DNA of 64,000 nt from Cavia porcellus (taxonomy: Eukaryota > Chordata > Mammalia > Rodentia > Caviidae), in NCBI RefSeq assembly GCF_034190915.1, contig NW_026947503.1, forward strand, positions 22,340,532 to 22,404,531, written 5' to 3'. Below the pieces are notes generated by a model. That model had not been told where the DNA came from. It did no database searches and saw nothing but the letters and a program-made list of their open reading frames with translations. Of this stretch, positions 11,031 through 23,216 are shown piece after piece. Each line of letters starts with the position of its first letter. The stretch's first letter is position 1. The translations under genes and the position numbers were made by a program.

Positions 11031-14000
11031 ATCAGAGATTGCAGAACCATGTGAGAATTAAAGTAGTAGAAAGATTTAGAAAATATAGCTTAAAATACTG
11101 CCGGTAGACAGTGTTCAACATGTTTTACTACTGCTAGCTACTCTACTGGAATTAAAGTAGAATTAGCAAAGAATCTACTGGAGTTAACCTTGGTCTCATT
11201 TGCTTGTGCACATGACAAATAGGTAGGAAAGTTTGTAGAAAAGCTTGGAAGCAGGCAGCATACCTACATATGAATTATAAATGACTTTTGTGGTATGTGT
11301 GTGTATGTATTTACTGTCCTTTATAAAAGAACAGATGTACCATTCTTTGCTAATACTTTTTATTGAAAAATCTTAGGCACAGAATTAATTTAGTTGCTTT
11401 TAAACAGTATTTAATGAAATAAGTTTACTCCTTTGAGATCAGAACTATTAATTTCATTTGGGTTTCCCAGTTTGGTAAACCCTGTTATAAGGTCTTAGCC
11501 AATCAACAGCCTGGGAAAAAATACACAAAGAAATTCACTGGATTTTATTGAATTGATATTCCAGTTGATCACAAAATAATCCATATTCACCGTGTTTATT
11601 AAAAGGATTCCCTTTTCAGGATAGAAGTATGACTATTGCCTCTTAATTTTGCAACAGTGCTCCTCTATGGATAATGCCATATTCTTATTAAATATCTATC
11701 CAAATATACTACATAATTCTGTCCTAATATTTTGTCTTTAACCTTGACATTATGATTGGCTTAGATAAGTGGAGTAAGAAATAATTTAGAATCACTGTCA
11801 TCTCCTCTGGAATATTTCACTCAAAAGTGAGGTCAAGGAATCTCAGGAAGAAATCTGTCTCTAAATAAATATACAGGATCCAGGTGGATATCATGCCAAT
11901 GACTAAATATAAAGGCCCCAATGGAATTTTAGTTTTGGTGCAGTGGAATATCTGGAGGAAAGTAACTCTGGAAAAGACAAAATGATTTGAATAGCAATAT
12001 GAATATGAATTTTCCTTTAGTCAGAAACTATGATGGAAGTTTAAGACTTAAATAAAAATCTATTGCTTTCTCAAAGATATTAGGTATATCGTACATATTA
12101 TTTAGTCTTGATGAAAGACAGGGACTGTTAATTTTTTTTGCACTTTGGAAGTAGAGTAGAGGTGAGAATTCTTTACAAGTATTGGTTTTTCAGAGTTGTC
12201 AGTTCTGCTGGGAAGTTCGATTCAGATTTACCACTTGTTAATTTCTCTGGCAGATGGTTAAGATTCTTTGAATATCAAGGCAAGTTACCCTACATGAAAA
12301 ATGCAGTCATTAACTTGGGTAATTTGATATCATCTAGTACAAAGCAAAGATGAAGTAAAAATTACAGCAAAATAAACTTTTTCATTCAGTGTATTAGAAG
12401 AGTCAGGTTCATTCAAGTATCTATAGTTGCCACAGACACAGGAGAACTTTAAGGGCACAAACTTAATGTGTTTCCCTGAAAGAACCATGGTATGTATTGG
12501 CTGTGTTATGCTCATTAATGAGAAAGAAAGGAGTTGTTTTCAGAAACAAGGTATTATAAATGTGTCAATGTTTGAAGAGGAGGAAATAGTGCAGAACCCA
12601 TTCTTGACTATAAGCCTGTGACTAACAATGCAGTTTTCCAAATCTGCGTGATACCATCTGGTAAAATGATGACATTCCTCTAATGAACCTGTACAAGGGT
12701 AAGTTTTGTTTTAGGTAACCCTACATGAATAATATGAACTACCCCCTTACTTTCTGACTAGCTACTTTTTACCTAATTCTTAGTTTTTCTATTCCTTTTG
12801 AGTCTATAAATAAGAAAGGATTAGTGGTTTTGTAAACAATTACATACTTGATGACTATTTCCTAATTATACTAAAGAAACAGTGGGCGGCAGAAAGAATG
12901 AGGGACAAGAAGGAAAGGATATGTACATTGTATATTTCACAGCTGTAACTAGTCAGTAGAGGTGTAGGCATTAATTATAGGGTCACATGGCATCCCCTGT
13001 TTTATAAATTGACTTTATTATTTACTTTAAAGATTCTTTTTAGAAAAAAAAAACTTTAGTTCACAGCAAAGTTGAATTAGAATATGCAAAAGATTCCCTA
13101 TAGAGCCTATCCTTATGAAAGTACAACTTTTCCAGAGTGCTACCTTTAAATTCAGTTTTAAAAATTTAGCATAGATGCCAGAGTAGCATATTCGATATAG
13201 TTGTTTAAAAGCAAATTGTATTTAGCACCATATGCTACATAGTTCAGGCATTTGACACACACACCTTTGCTAATCAGATCTTGAATATCATAAAGACAAT
13301 ATCAGAAACTAATTCAAAATATAGCGCTAACAGTAGCAATAACAATGAATTAATATTAAATTCTTTATCATTTTTATGTCTCCTATTCTAATTTTTAAAG
13401 TATTATTTTAAAACATTTAACAGGAGAGTCTTAATATACATAGTTACATTCTATCTGTTGCATTTCTCAATGCATTTGCTACCCTTTTACTTGTTTTTAA
13501 CTGTTAATAAATAACTGGAGCACTTGGTTTAACTTGTATATTTTGTGATATATTAATATATACCTTGGACTTAAAGTTTTGTCAATATAGAAATTATTGA
13601 CAGTAATAATAGAAATATTACCAGTACGTCTTTTCTAATCCTAGCCACAAAGAGTTTTTTTAGAACTTTTGATGTTTTGTTCTCAGTCCTTGGACAATGT
13701 AGTCTGAAATCTAGGGATGAAGACTGAGTATCAGTGTGATTACACTGTGCATCCAAGGTTGGAAACTGTTGATGTAAGTGCTGCTCTGACAACTGTTTTG
13801 TTTTGAAAATAAGAGAGTACTAATTGGTGCAGATCATGGAGCCTTAAGAAGGAAACCCATAAGGAATAGCCCTGCCCATGATGGTAATTTTAGATTTAGA
13901 ACATTCTCACTCAAATTTTATGCCTCCCTTTTTTCTTTTGTTGGTTTGTAAACATTATTCACATTTTGCGTCTTTTATTTTATTGACACCGGTCTGATCC

Positions 14001-14241
14001 TGCTCAAATGCCTCCACTTTTCTTCTAAAGCATATATTTGTTTTGCCTATCTTACAAATACTGTATTAACAGATATTTAAATTCTCAATAATTCCCTGAC
14101 ATTTTTACCCCTTCATACTGATCTGGCACTGACAGCTGAAACTGAATCTACTTTTTTACATGGCTAAGATGCATAATATTTGGGCAAAAAGAATGCGCTT
14201 TAAGGAGATAAACCACACACACACACTCATAAATGCACCTC

Positions 14242-14243
<2 letters not shown>
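11031..14243. other. Unassigned AT-rich sequence
   Basis: 3.2 kb without a recognisable gene, RNA or repeat. Short open frames on both strands (for example near 12,138-12,621 and 13,571-13,792) show no domain or coding-like composition. Confidence 0.45.

Positions 14244-14288
<45 letters not shown>
14244..14288. repeat. (CA)n microsatellite
   Basis: About 22 uninterrupted CA units. The threonine-histidine and valine-cysteine runs in the frames across it are translation artefacts. Confidence 0.98.
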
Positions 14289-14290
<2 letters not shown>

Positions 14291-16032
14291 ATGCACATGC
14301 ACACAAAATCCACTTTCTAAAACAACCCTTACCAGGGTCCCCTCTATCAGCATCTTATCCGTAAAATGATACATATTCAAATAGTGAAGGCCTCCTATAT
14401 TACACCAATTTATCATTACATCAAACAACATCATCAAAAATATTTTGCTAAACTCCATGACCCTATTTTCTTTTCAATAAGCACAATGTATTAATCACAG
14501 CCCTCTGTTGTGCAGAATTCCACCTGGAGCTGTCATTTATCCTGCATCAACTAAAAGAATTTGAGAGGCTTCCCTTGTGTTCCGCCCCTTTCCCCAACAA
14601 GTTCACACATAATTCATGGGTAATTTTATAGCACTTTTTATGACTGAATGTATCTCTGATCAGGAAGTAGCAATCAGAATAATGAGTATAATCACATCAA
14701 GAAGGGCTTTGTTGTTCCAAGGAGCATGCCTAGTGGAGCCCACACCTGCTGTAGATCTGTAAATGTTTCTGGGTTGTCAAAAATCAATTGTCATTGGCTT
14801 CCAATGAAACTGTACTGCAAACAGAATTAATGTAGTTTTATTGAAAAGTTATCTCATTTGGCTCCTCCATAGCTCTCACTGATTGTTTTATAGTGGGGAG
14901 GATATACTATCATATAGAAAAATGAGGATTTATGTGCATGTTTTCCCAGCCTAAATAACAGTTCTTTTGAGGGGAGAGAGACAACTGTTTAATGCATAAC
15001 TTTGGGACACATTTTTCTGCTTTCTCAATTATTTAATCTCAATAAACTCTACTTGTTGGAATTTAGAATACTTGTAGAATCTGAAATTCTAAAGTCAGAC
15101 TGGATGAATATTAACATTCATTTGGCTTAAGAGATTTCTTAATCAGACAATTTCAGGTTATCTAAAGAGCACTCTAAAGAGTAGATGAAGTTATTTATAA
15201 TAAAGTTACTATCCTTAATGTCTATGAAAACTTGATAAAATAACTTATTATATTCAAGGAAGATTATTAAATTGTTTTTCAAATATGTATTTAAATCCCA
15301 TTTAATTAGTAGTCAGTGAGACTTTACTTTTTAATCAGAAAGCATAGAACTATTTTATGTCTCATTCACCTGAAAAACATTAATATTGGTTTTTTCATTA
15401 GAAAACAAGTGAGATTTAATTTTTTTTTTTTGTGGTGGCTATCAGATAAGATGGTGAATGACACAATTTTAGACGAATTTCTGAGAAAAGACCTGCTCGC
15501 CTGATCCTTTACTTCCTCATTGTGCCCAGTCCTATCTTCGCTGACAAAAGCTACTATTCAGATTAATGGGAACTCTCCACAGAAGAGACATACAAGGGAT
15601 GAAGAGCAGAATGAGAACAGGGCTGATGATGAGCAATCAGAGATCCTGCATAATTAAATGATGGTTTGCTGGCTTCTGCTGAGAGCATTTAAAGTGATTT
15701 TAATGGACACTACAGATTCTTGATGAGATCTCAGTCAGCTGTAACATTACTCTTAAAGGAAGTTGGTGATGTCTAGAGAAATACTATTTCAGAGATCAGG
15801 CTGAGTTTCATCTCTGGTCATTTTTGTTAGCAGTCATTTTGGATGTTCCCTTTAGAAGGCAAATCTGTGGTTTTTGGACATGGCACTGTCCACCTCATAA
15901 TGACCTCTGTTTTTCTAGGCTGGTTTCTTGAGTTTAAGGGAGCAGAATGATTCAAGGATTATTTAGTGGGTACTTAGAATAATCTGCAATTGTTTTAAGC
16001 CCTAGAGGGGCTATAAATAGAAGCATCACAAT
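14289..16032. other. Unassigned, possibly part conserved noncoding
   Basis: No gene or confident repeat. The 14,470-14,760 and 15,480-15,930 parts are less AT-skewed and less degenerate-looking than their surroundings, so alignment to other rodents would be informative. A T-run lies at about 15,420-15,431. Confidence 0.35.
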
Positions 16033-16370
16033 TGTCATGGTTTATGTCTGTGTCCCACAGGCCTCATGAGTTTGCACTGTGTATTTGTGATTGGTTCATT
16101 GTCTAGTGCTTGGATTGACGGTGTCAGTGCTCGACCCACATCAGGGTGGAGCCAGGATGTGATGTAATGGCAGGAAGAAGGTGTGTCTTGCTCTTTGCTG
16201 GTTCCTGCTTGCTGTTTGCAGTCGCCATGAACTGCGGCCCAGCCATGCCCACCTGCCTTGGAGCCAACTGAGTGTGGACTGAAACCTCCAAAACTTTTAA
16301 GAAATAAACCTTTCCTTTCCCAACTTGGGCTTCAGGTATTTTGTCTCAGCAACGAGTAAAAAGTAAGACA
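16033..16370 (+). mobile_element. MaLR-like solo LTR
   Basis: A 338-base element starting TGTCATGG and ending AAGACA, with the family's characteristic 3' region: 'GTGGACTGAAACCTCCAAAAC', polyadenylation signal in 'AGAAATAAACC', then 'CAGGTATTTTGTCTCAGCAAC'. Flanking 5-mers ACAAT and ACTAT match at four of five positions, fitting an old 5-base TSD. The style is that of ERVL-MaLR LTRs of rodents. Confidence 0.75.
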
Positions 16371-16708
16371 ACTATTTCAAACTTTATTGATAATGAATAC
16401 CAATGAAATAAACAATAAGATGCTATGCACAATGTTAGAAGGAGAACTTTTCTATACCTGTGTAACTTTGAATTGATTTTGTTTTGACTTGATTGTCATG
16501 ACTTGAAAGGGAGAAATGCATTAACCAAAACTAATAAGCTGCTGATTTTTGTCTCTCTTGTTATGTTTGTCCTTGTATTATGAAAATGTTTATAATACCT
16601 GAACAATCTTTTATTCATTTATTATGTATTTGAATATTATATTTCAGTGAACAATAGTTATGATAAAATCTAGCAAAAATAAGGATATTTAAAATATAAG
16701 ATCCATCT

Positions 16709-16858
16709 TCCGGACATGTTGGCTCAAGCTTATAATCCCAGCACTTGGGAGCACAAGTTAGGAGGAACACTGCAAATTCAAGGTCAGTCTGGGCTACACA
16801 GTGAATTGAAGGACAGCCTAAACTATACAGAAAGACCCTGTCTCAAAAGAAAAAACCT
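16709..16858 (+). mobile_element. B1-type SINE, sense
   Basis: Begins 'CTTCCGGACATGTTGGCTCAAGC', continues 'ATAATCCCAGCACTTGGGAG', a duplicated 'GGGCTACACAGTGAATTGAAGG' / 'CTAAACTATACAGAAAG' block and 'ACCCTGTCTCAAAAGAAAAAA'. Followed by an AT-rich (ATATAC)-type simple repeat to about 16,905. Confidence 0.88.
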
Positions 16859-16859
16859 C

Positions 16860-16905
16860 ATTATATATAGATATATATTAATATATACATACATATATAT
16901 ATACA
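16860..16905. repeat. AT-rich simple repeat
   Basis: Imperfect (AT)n/(ATAC)n run grown from the B1 tail. Confidence 0.8.
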
Positions 16906-17299
16906 AGCAAATATGTGCATTTATGGCTTTATTTTCAGAAAATTAGGATAAAACTATTCCTACATTCCTAAATTTTGCCATTTCATTTTTAAAACATTGT
17001 TACAGAATAGTCTATTCAGAGCATCTCATTGTTTTTAAATGGATAAATAATATTTTACCGTATTGGCTGCATTACATTGTATTAGGTTGATACCCTTTTC
17101 AGTTGACATTAGATTGAATCAACATTTCAATACTATTAACATCATTATATATACGCAAGAATGTCTATGAAATATGAAGGGTTGGTTGATAAATGGAAAA
17201 GTATTTTTAATTTTCAGATAATTCCTACTTTTCCAACAAAAATTTTTATTCTCATCAGAATATTGGCTTTCAAAAGCAGAGTCTTATCTGCATTTTTAT

Positions 17300-17810
17300 C
17301 AGTATTTTTGGTCATGCCACTTTGTTTACACCCCTTGGCTCCTTGCTGCCCTCTACAATTTGTGCACTATTCATCTCTTTGCCTAAACCTGTTGTTGTCT
17401 TTTGCCTTGCATACCACCCCCATCCTGCATACTTTTAGTTTCTCACACTTGGCTGCTCATTTATAACTTATCCTTTTGTTCATGTTGTGGTTTTTGGCTT
17501 GCAAATTTTTTTTCTTCTGATCTCCAAGAATTCAAGTCAAATATTAGTTGTTCAAAGAAAACTTCTGCTCTGACTAGGTCAACTTTAATTCCTGTGGAAG
17601 CTAGGGACTCCTTTAGATCCATTTCCATCATTTTAAATTATATTTTACTATGTATTTTTTGAAATGTTTGTACCCATAAGTAGCATATAAGCTCCACAAG
17701 GGCAGAAAGCATTTCTGTTTTGTCCATTAGGAATCTGTAATCCTCAGTAAATCATACTTAGGTTCAATCATAGAGGATCTACAAACACTTGTGGAATCAA
17801 TGAATACATT
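17300..17810 (+). mobile_element. L2-like ancient LINE fragment
   Basis: Pyrimidine-rich 'CTTGCTGCCCTCTAC' context followed by the signature 'TAGCATATAAGCTCCACAAGGGCAGAAAGCATTTCTG' and a tail with 'GGAATCAATGAATAC'. This matches the 3' end of mammalian L2 elements. Very old and with no frame. Confidence 0.6.
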
Positions 17811-17847
17811 CCTAGCATGTAGCTAAATACTTTGTGTCTTGGTCCCT

Positions 17848-18213
17848 TTCCCATTACTGAGACACAATACCCAATGTCTTCAGTTTAAAGTGGGAGAAGT
17901 TTATTTTGTTTCACAGTTTCAGAAGTCTAAATCTAAAAATAAATAGAAAAAAAAAAAAGAAAAAAAGAGAAACAGTGTGGTGGGAGAGACTGGTGAAAGA
18001 ATGTTTCTCAAATCATGGTGGACAGGAAGCAGAGAAAAGGGACGATAATATACTCATTTCCGTCATTTCTCCAGTGGGCTGCCTCTTCTAACCAGGCCCT
18101 AGCTCTTAACAGCAAATCAGCTATAGAATTTTCGTGATTCAGTTACCTTCCAATAACCCAGCCTCTGTGTGCATGGGAATTATGGGGAACATTCTAAGTC
18201 TAAACCATAACAA
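17848..18213 (+). mobile_element. LTR-like dispersed repeat, copy 2
   Basis: Same landmarks as the copy at 7283: 'CATTACTGAGACACAATACCC', 'GTGGGAGAAGTTTATTTTG', 'CACAGTTTCAGAAG', 'GTGGACAGGAAGCAGAGA', 'CTAACCAGGCCC', ending 'TCTAAACCATAACA'. An A-rich insert is present at about 17,945-17,970. Confidence 0.65.
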
Positions 18214-18499
18214 CTTAGCGCAAAATAGGCATTTAAAAAATTATTGTTGAGTAGAAGTATTTGTTTTGTTTTTACATTTCTTCACAAGATTAGCTATCAC
18301 TAAAACTTCATATCCAATATTTAAAGAGAAAATCATTGCAATTCCTTAATTACACTGCAATCAAATTATTTTCACATTTTTTGTTTAATGTTTACTATTA
18401 CATTCTGGTTTTTTGGAGAATTCTTATTCTACTGTGATGAAAAAAATCTTTCTAAGTTTATTTTTTAATCAATACATGTCCAATACACATAACAATCAC

Positions 18500-18660
18500 A
18501 TTCCCCCAGCAGTTCATTCTCCTATGAGAATCTAGTGCCCCGATTATCTGACAGAAGGCAGGGCTCAGGCAGCAGTGCCAGTGACGGTATGAGCTGTAAC
18601 ACATGAAGCAGACCTGCTTCTGTGGGATGGTTGAGGAGCCCTCACTTAGGTTTTCTGTCA
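18500..18660 (-). mobile_element. Possible hAT (Charlie/MER1-like) fragment
   Basis: 'CATTCTCCTATGAGAATCTAGTGCC' followed by 'CTGACAGAAGGCAGGGCTCAGGC' matches the internal order of MER1-like hAT transposons, related to the element at 22,041-22,480. Ends are not visible. Confidence 0.45.
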
Positions 18661-18907
18661 CTTCTCATATTAACTCTGGTGGAGAAACAACCCTCCCATT
18701 CATAACAGTATTATGAAAATTACACTCTGGGTCCAATTGCTATTGATGATTTTCCAAGAAATAATTCCTTAGTTCCCTTATTTTCTCTCCCTAAGACTCT
18801 GGAACAGTTCTTTTTGTATCATTGTCATAATATTTTTTAGTGTCTGAAATTATGCTATATATTGAATTGTTAGTGTCTTACACTCCTCGACCCATTAAGA
18901 AGGAATT

Positions 18908-19027
18908 AGGTGATACAGTACACACTTTTAATCCTGACCCTTTTTGAGGCTGAGGCAAGAGAACTGCTAGTTTAAATGCAGCCTTCAAAATTCAGTGATT
19001 TTAGCAAGACCCTTTGTCAAAATCAAA
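18908..19027 (+). mobile_element. Diverged B1-like SINE
   Basis: 'GGTGATACAGTACACACTTTTAATCCTGACC', 'GAGGCTGAGGCAAGAGAACTGC' and 'AGCAAGACCCTTTGTCAAAATC' follow B1 order but lack the internal duplication. Confidence 0.7.
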
Positions 19028-19090
19028 AGAGAGAGACAGAGTGAGAGTGAGAGCAAGAGCAAGAGAGAGAAAGCAAGCAAGAAAGTGAGC
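19026..19090. repeat. (GA)n-rich simple repeat
   Basis: Imperfect GAGAGA/GCAAGA run expanded from the SINE tail. Confidence 0.85.
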
Positions 19091-19544
19091 AAGCCTGGGT
19101 ATTATTCTTTTAGAGACACAGTCTCTATCATTTTTGATCGCTGATTAATTTTAACTAGTAACAACAGGACTCAAAATATAGTAGATACTCAGTAGTTATG
19201 CATATACTAATTGAATGATTGGCCTTTGCAGAGAACATGCCAAGTTACAAGCATCAGGCTGTGAAAAAAAAATCATAAATTTTTTCCAGCACCGATCATT
19301 TAATCCAAATCTGCATTTCTTGCTCATCTCTTCTGTTAGGATGAACATTTCCTGTATGGGTACTAGCTTCAGGCGAGCACAAGTGTTTTTGGTCCTAGAT
19401 TGTATTTCAGTTGGCTGGAGTGGAGATAAATATCCCCTCCAGGTGGTGGTTGGTGCACAGGTTACGGATGAGATCACTAAAATTAAATATGACTCCACCC
19501 TATGTAACTCATATAAGCTTAGAAACTCTATTTAACCTTAATTG
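19091..19544. other. Unassigned, possible conserved block
   Basis: Both strands are open for about 100 codons around 19,196-19,535, but no domain or codon pattern supports a gene. Open frames on both strands usually mean few TAA/TAG triplets by chance. Worth aligning across species. Confidence 0.3.
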
Positions 19545-19660
19545 GTTAAAGAGAGTTTCTGTCTCATACAGTTCATGTGAAGATTGATAGAGGTAATTTA
19601 TGCAAAGCACTTAGAGTAGTGCCTGACACACAGTAAGTGTCTGATAGATGCTGTTATTAT
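19545..19660 (+). mobile_element. MIR SINE
   Basis: 'GGTAATTTATGCAAAGCACTTAGAGTAGTGCCTGACACACAGTAAGTGTC' followed by 'TGATAGATGCTGTTATTATTAT' is the conserved core and 3' part of a mammalian-wide interspersed repeat. Confidence 0.85.
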
Positions 19661-20470
19661 TATATTAGTCTGGGCTAGAGTTATGTTTGTGTCTCCCTTC
19701 CTTGAGGTTAACAAGGAATCTTCACATAGTAAGGAAGTGCTAAGGTAGATTTGGCTTGTTTGCTAATTACTGCCCAGGAATTATTTTTCCCAAACTCTTT
19801 TATATAAAACACAATATAGTTATAATTTTCATTTTTTTCTGCAAATGTCTATGATAGGAGCATTCCATAGGAAAGTCAGAGGCATAGAAAGGTTAAATGA
19901 TTTGTTCAACAACATAATAAATGAATGGTGACTGGGAGATAGAAATTATATGACTTCTAGTCCACTGCCCCAGACAGACTCATTCTATTTAGATGTTACA
20001 GATCCAAATGACCTGGACTCATTTCACGTTTCCTGTACAGCAGCAGTATGCAGATGGTGAATATAAGAAGAAGGTTACAAGTCAAACGTTGTATCATAGA
20101 CAGAAAGACTATAAAATTGAAACATGATCCTTTATGTTATTCTACTTTTATTTGAGGCCTATTCTTTCTCTTTACTCACATGAAAATACTATTTATTTGC
20201 TTTGTGAAGAAGACATACCCCAGTTTGAAATTATTTCTGTCAATTGCAAAATAAAGTTATATCAGCTCCATAAAATAAAAAAAAAGATCACCTTGGAAAC
20301 TTCAAAAATAATAAAGTATGCTATTATAAGAGGTAAATTTTTACACTAGCAGCAATTTATAATGAAACATTAAATCCGTATTTATTGCACAAAGAATAAA
20401 TTGGACCACATTTATACCCACTACTTTATAGCCACATGCTATATTAAAGAAGAAAGTTATAATATATAAT

Positions 20471-20505
20471 AGAAATACACAAATAGAGAAATATTTCCTA
20501 GAGCT
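20471..20505 (+). repeat. 35-base perfect direct repeat, copy 1
   Basis: Starts AGAAATACACAAATAGAGAA and ends CCTAGAGCT; identical over 35 bases to 21,912-21,946. See findings. Confidence 0.97.
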
Positions 20506-20589
20506 GTTTTAGTAACAGAGATCCAGGTAAGCTTCTTCCGTTAAAATTACATGTTGGTATTTCACGAACTGAAACTTGGAGTAAAGCTT

Positions 20590-20930
20590 TAGTGGAAGTG
20601 GCCCTGTGGGCTTCATCCACAGCTATGGAGGGGGACTAATCAATAGGAAGAAAGGAGCAAGTGACAGAGCAGTGTCTGGCTGTGGAGCCGAGGAAGAGCA
20701 GCTGGAACCAGATGTGAGACTTTGCAAGGACGAGACTTCCAACAGTGGCAGGCCACACAGAATTGCCCGTGGGAGGAGAGCAGAGCCCACAGCAAAGCAG
20801 CACCGACTGGAAGTCTGGATCATCATTGGTGAAACAGGGCAGAGCCGGTGGCCTAAAGGGCGGCTTAGTACACAAATGAGGTGTAATCTCAAGATCACTT
20901 TCTACTCTGAAAGAGGAAGGCAGTAGAGTG
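20590..20930. other. GC-rich island of unknown origin
   Basis: About 340 bases clearly richer in G and C than the flanks, with an open frame of 106 codons on plus and 79-91 codons on minus. Nothing identifies a protein. It sits between the two 35-base direct repeats. It could be an old LTR or other insertion. Confidence 0.35.
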
Positions 20931-21024
20931 TAGGAAAAATATCAATCTGAAAAAATTCAGGCCAACTTTATAGCAAAGGATACTTCAGGCAAATAAGTCC
21001 TAGGCCAATTCAGTTCACATAATG

Positions 21025-21045
21025 TTTTTTTTTTTTTTTTTTTTT
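21025..21045. repeat. Poly(T) run
   Basis: 21 consecutive T, followed by GAGGC; possibly the tail of a 5'-truncated antisense SINE. Confidence 0.9.
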
Positions 21046-21579
21046 GAGGCAAAACATAACAATGCTTATGTTAATAAGAGTATCACAATATTCTCTGACT
21101 TATTAAACTCTTATTCCATGGTGACCATTTTTTTAATCTCATGTAATACTTATAGAAACCATGATGGGAAATTATTCTGCCTATTGTAGAGTTGGGAAAA
21201 TTGAGTTCTAGTAACACTAAATAAATCCCCAGAGAAATTGGCAGGATTAGGGCAGGAGTTCTGAACTTTTTGCCTGGATCTCTTGGCTTAGTCTCTTATG
21301 ACAATTGTTTTCATCTTTTACAATCTAGGCCTGAATTATTAATGATTTCAAGGGCGACATATTCTTTAATAGAAGCTACTAGTTTGTCTTAAATAGCTTT
21401 GATTTGTTCTGCTGAATGTCTAAGTACTATTTTGCTTTTTCCTCTGCTTCTTTTATTTCCAGAGATGGAAACTGAGTGGAAAATCCCTCTGGTGTCAGTT
21501 AAGAAAGCAGGTAGAAAAAAATTTAGCAGGTAAAATAAAACAATTCACACTGCTGCCAACATAGAAAGTAGATTTAAAT

Positions 21580-21592
21580 CCCCCCCCCCCCC
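21580..21592. repeat. Poly(C) run
   Basis: 13 consecutive C in otherwise AT-rich DNA. Confidence 0.95.
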
Positions 21593-21911
21593 GGTAGTAA
21601 TCACAGGGAAGTGTCGCAGCTTCAGCAATGGTTTGATTCAGAGACTTCAGTCATATCACCAGAATCTTTCTGCACAGCTGTAAGCACTCTGAGTGGAGTA
21701 CTCTTCCACAGCAAAGCAGATGGAGCAGTTCCAATCTTACTTTCTTTGTTCTTAGAAGACACTAGAATTTCTTTGATCTTGTACCCTCCACCCAAAGAAA
21801 AGCTTTGAGGCTTCCTGTGATTGAATAAGGGAGGTTGTCAGTCTAATGTGTGTTTGTGGTGTAGTATTGGACAATGTAAACCATTACTACAGGCAGACCT
21901 TTACTAAAGGC

Positions 21912-21946
21912 AGAAATACACAAATAGAGAAATATTTCCTAGAGCT
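21912..21946 (+). repeat. 35-base perfect direct repeat, copy 2
   Basis: Identical to 20,471-20,505; spacer 1,406 bases. Confidence 0.97.
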
Positions 21947-22040
21947 CCATAAGGAGCACTCTGGGTGGAAACATGGTTACAGTTAGTTACAAGAATGGTA
22001 TCAGGGTGCTGGGCAGCAAAGCCCGTAATTCCCTATAGAA

Positions 22041-22480
22041 CAGGGATCAAGAACTCCCAGTCTGTGGACTGCTATAGGTCTGTGGTCTGTTAGGAACTGG
22101 GGTTCACAGCAGGAGGCGAACAGTGAGCCAATCAATGAGAGAGGCTTTATCTATATTTACAGCTGTCCACCATTCACATCACCTCCTGAGCTTCTCCTTC
22201 TATTAGATTAGTGGGGCCATCAGATTTTCACTGCAATGTGAACCCCATTATGAACTGTGTGTGTAAGTTCTGGATTGCACAGTCATTATGAGAATCTACC
22301 TTTTGAGGAACTGAATTGGAGGTGAGGAAGTAATGCTAGTGTTGGGGAATGTAATTATTATGTATTGTAACAATACGAAGAAACAAAGACAAAAATAATG
22401 CACCCTTCCTCACCATCTTTTGAAAAATTGTCTTCCACAAAACCCGTTGCTGCTACCAAAATAGTGGAGGACCACTGCTG
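22041..22480 (+). mobile_element. MER1-like hAT MITE
   Basis: Starts CAGGGATCAAGAACTCCCAG and ends GGAGGACCACTGCTG, imperfect terminal inverted repeats. Internally it follows MER1/Charlie order: 'GTGGTCTGTTAGGAACTGG', 'CACAGCAGGAGGCGAACAGTGAGC', 'TTATGAGAATCTACC', and near the 3' end 'GAAAAATTGTCTTCCACAAAACCCG'. The flanking 8-mers match at five of eight positions, fitting a decayed 8-base TSD. Non-coding. Confidence 0.72.
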
Positions 22481-22862
22481 CAAAAGGAGTGGTTTAGACT
22501 GTACAAAAGGAGCGAGCGGTGCAGTCAAATCTAAACTAAAAAGTCAGTTCCAGGAGTTTTCCTTATGTTCTGTGTCTGTATTCTAGACACTGTAATATTG
22601 TTGTAAAGGGATCAATGAGAGGAGTTTACTTTTCAGCTTTGTGATAAAGAGAAGACATCAGTCTTTAACATTTTTTCCATAAAAATAATATAAAATGTAA
22701 AAATGATAAAAATAGTCTGAGATTATGAAAATAGAAGGTACTTTCTGTACTCTAAATCTCTAATCCTCTTCCTGAAGGTAATACTGGAAAGATTTTCTGT
22801 GCAATTCCAGAAACAAAACTGTATATGGTAATGTGTATTTTTCCATCCATATTTTCACAAAG

Positions 22863-22875
22863 GAACAAATGCATT
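22863..22875. repeat. Target-site duplication, left
   Basis: GAACAAATGCATT; 12 of 13 bases match 23,699-23,711 (GAACAAATGTATT) after the A-tail of the retroposon. Confidence 0.8.
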
Positions 22876-23088
22876 AACCTGCTCACTTCCCTGGTAAGCA
22901 GCCATGGCTCAAGAAAACAGCAGGCAACCCAGGGAGAGAACCAGCCATCCAACGTCTCCCAAGATCCCACTATGTTGGAATTTAGGGCACCAGGCAACAA
23001 AGCAACCCGCTCACCTCCTGGTAAGCAGCCATGGCTGGAGCGAGTAGAGGACGACCCAGGGAAAGAACCATCCAGCATCTCCCTAGAT

Positions 23089-23101
23089 CCCGCCATTTTG
23101 G
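23089..23101. promoter_or_regulatory. YY1-like motif in VNTR unit 2
   Basis: CCCGCCATTTTGG fits the CCGCCATNTTGG binding consensus. The equivalent site in unit 3 is 23,217-23,229 (CCCGCCATGTTGG), and a decayed one in unit 1 is 22,966-22,978. Binding is inferred only. Confidence 0.5.
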
Positions 23102-23216
23102 AACTTAGGGTGCTGGGAAGGAAAGCAACTGGCTCACCTCCCTGGTAAGCAGCCATAGCTCAAGCAAATGGTGGGCAATCCAGGGAGAGAACCTGCCAGC
23201 CAGTGTCTCCCGACAT

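Noticed and set aside
14156..14458. Frames with Thr-His or Val-Cys repeats
   Set aside because: Pure translation of the (CA)n microsatellite.
20606..20926. 106-codon frame in the GC-rich island as a gene
   Set aside because: Frames are open on both strands of the same GC-rich DNA, and no recognisable domain or neighbouring exon supports one.
22752..23156. 134-codon minus-strand and 107-codon plus-strand frames
   Set aside because: Both run through the ~126-base GC-rich tandem repeat and simply translate its units; the true structure is the VNTR.
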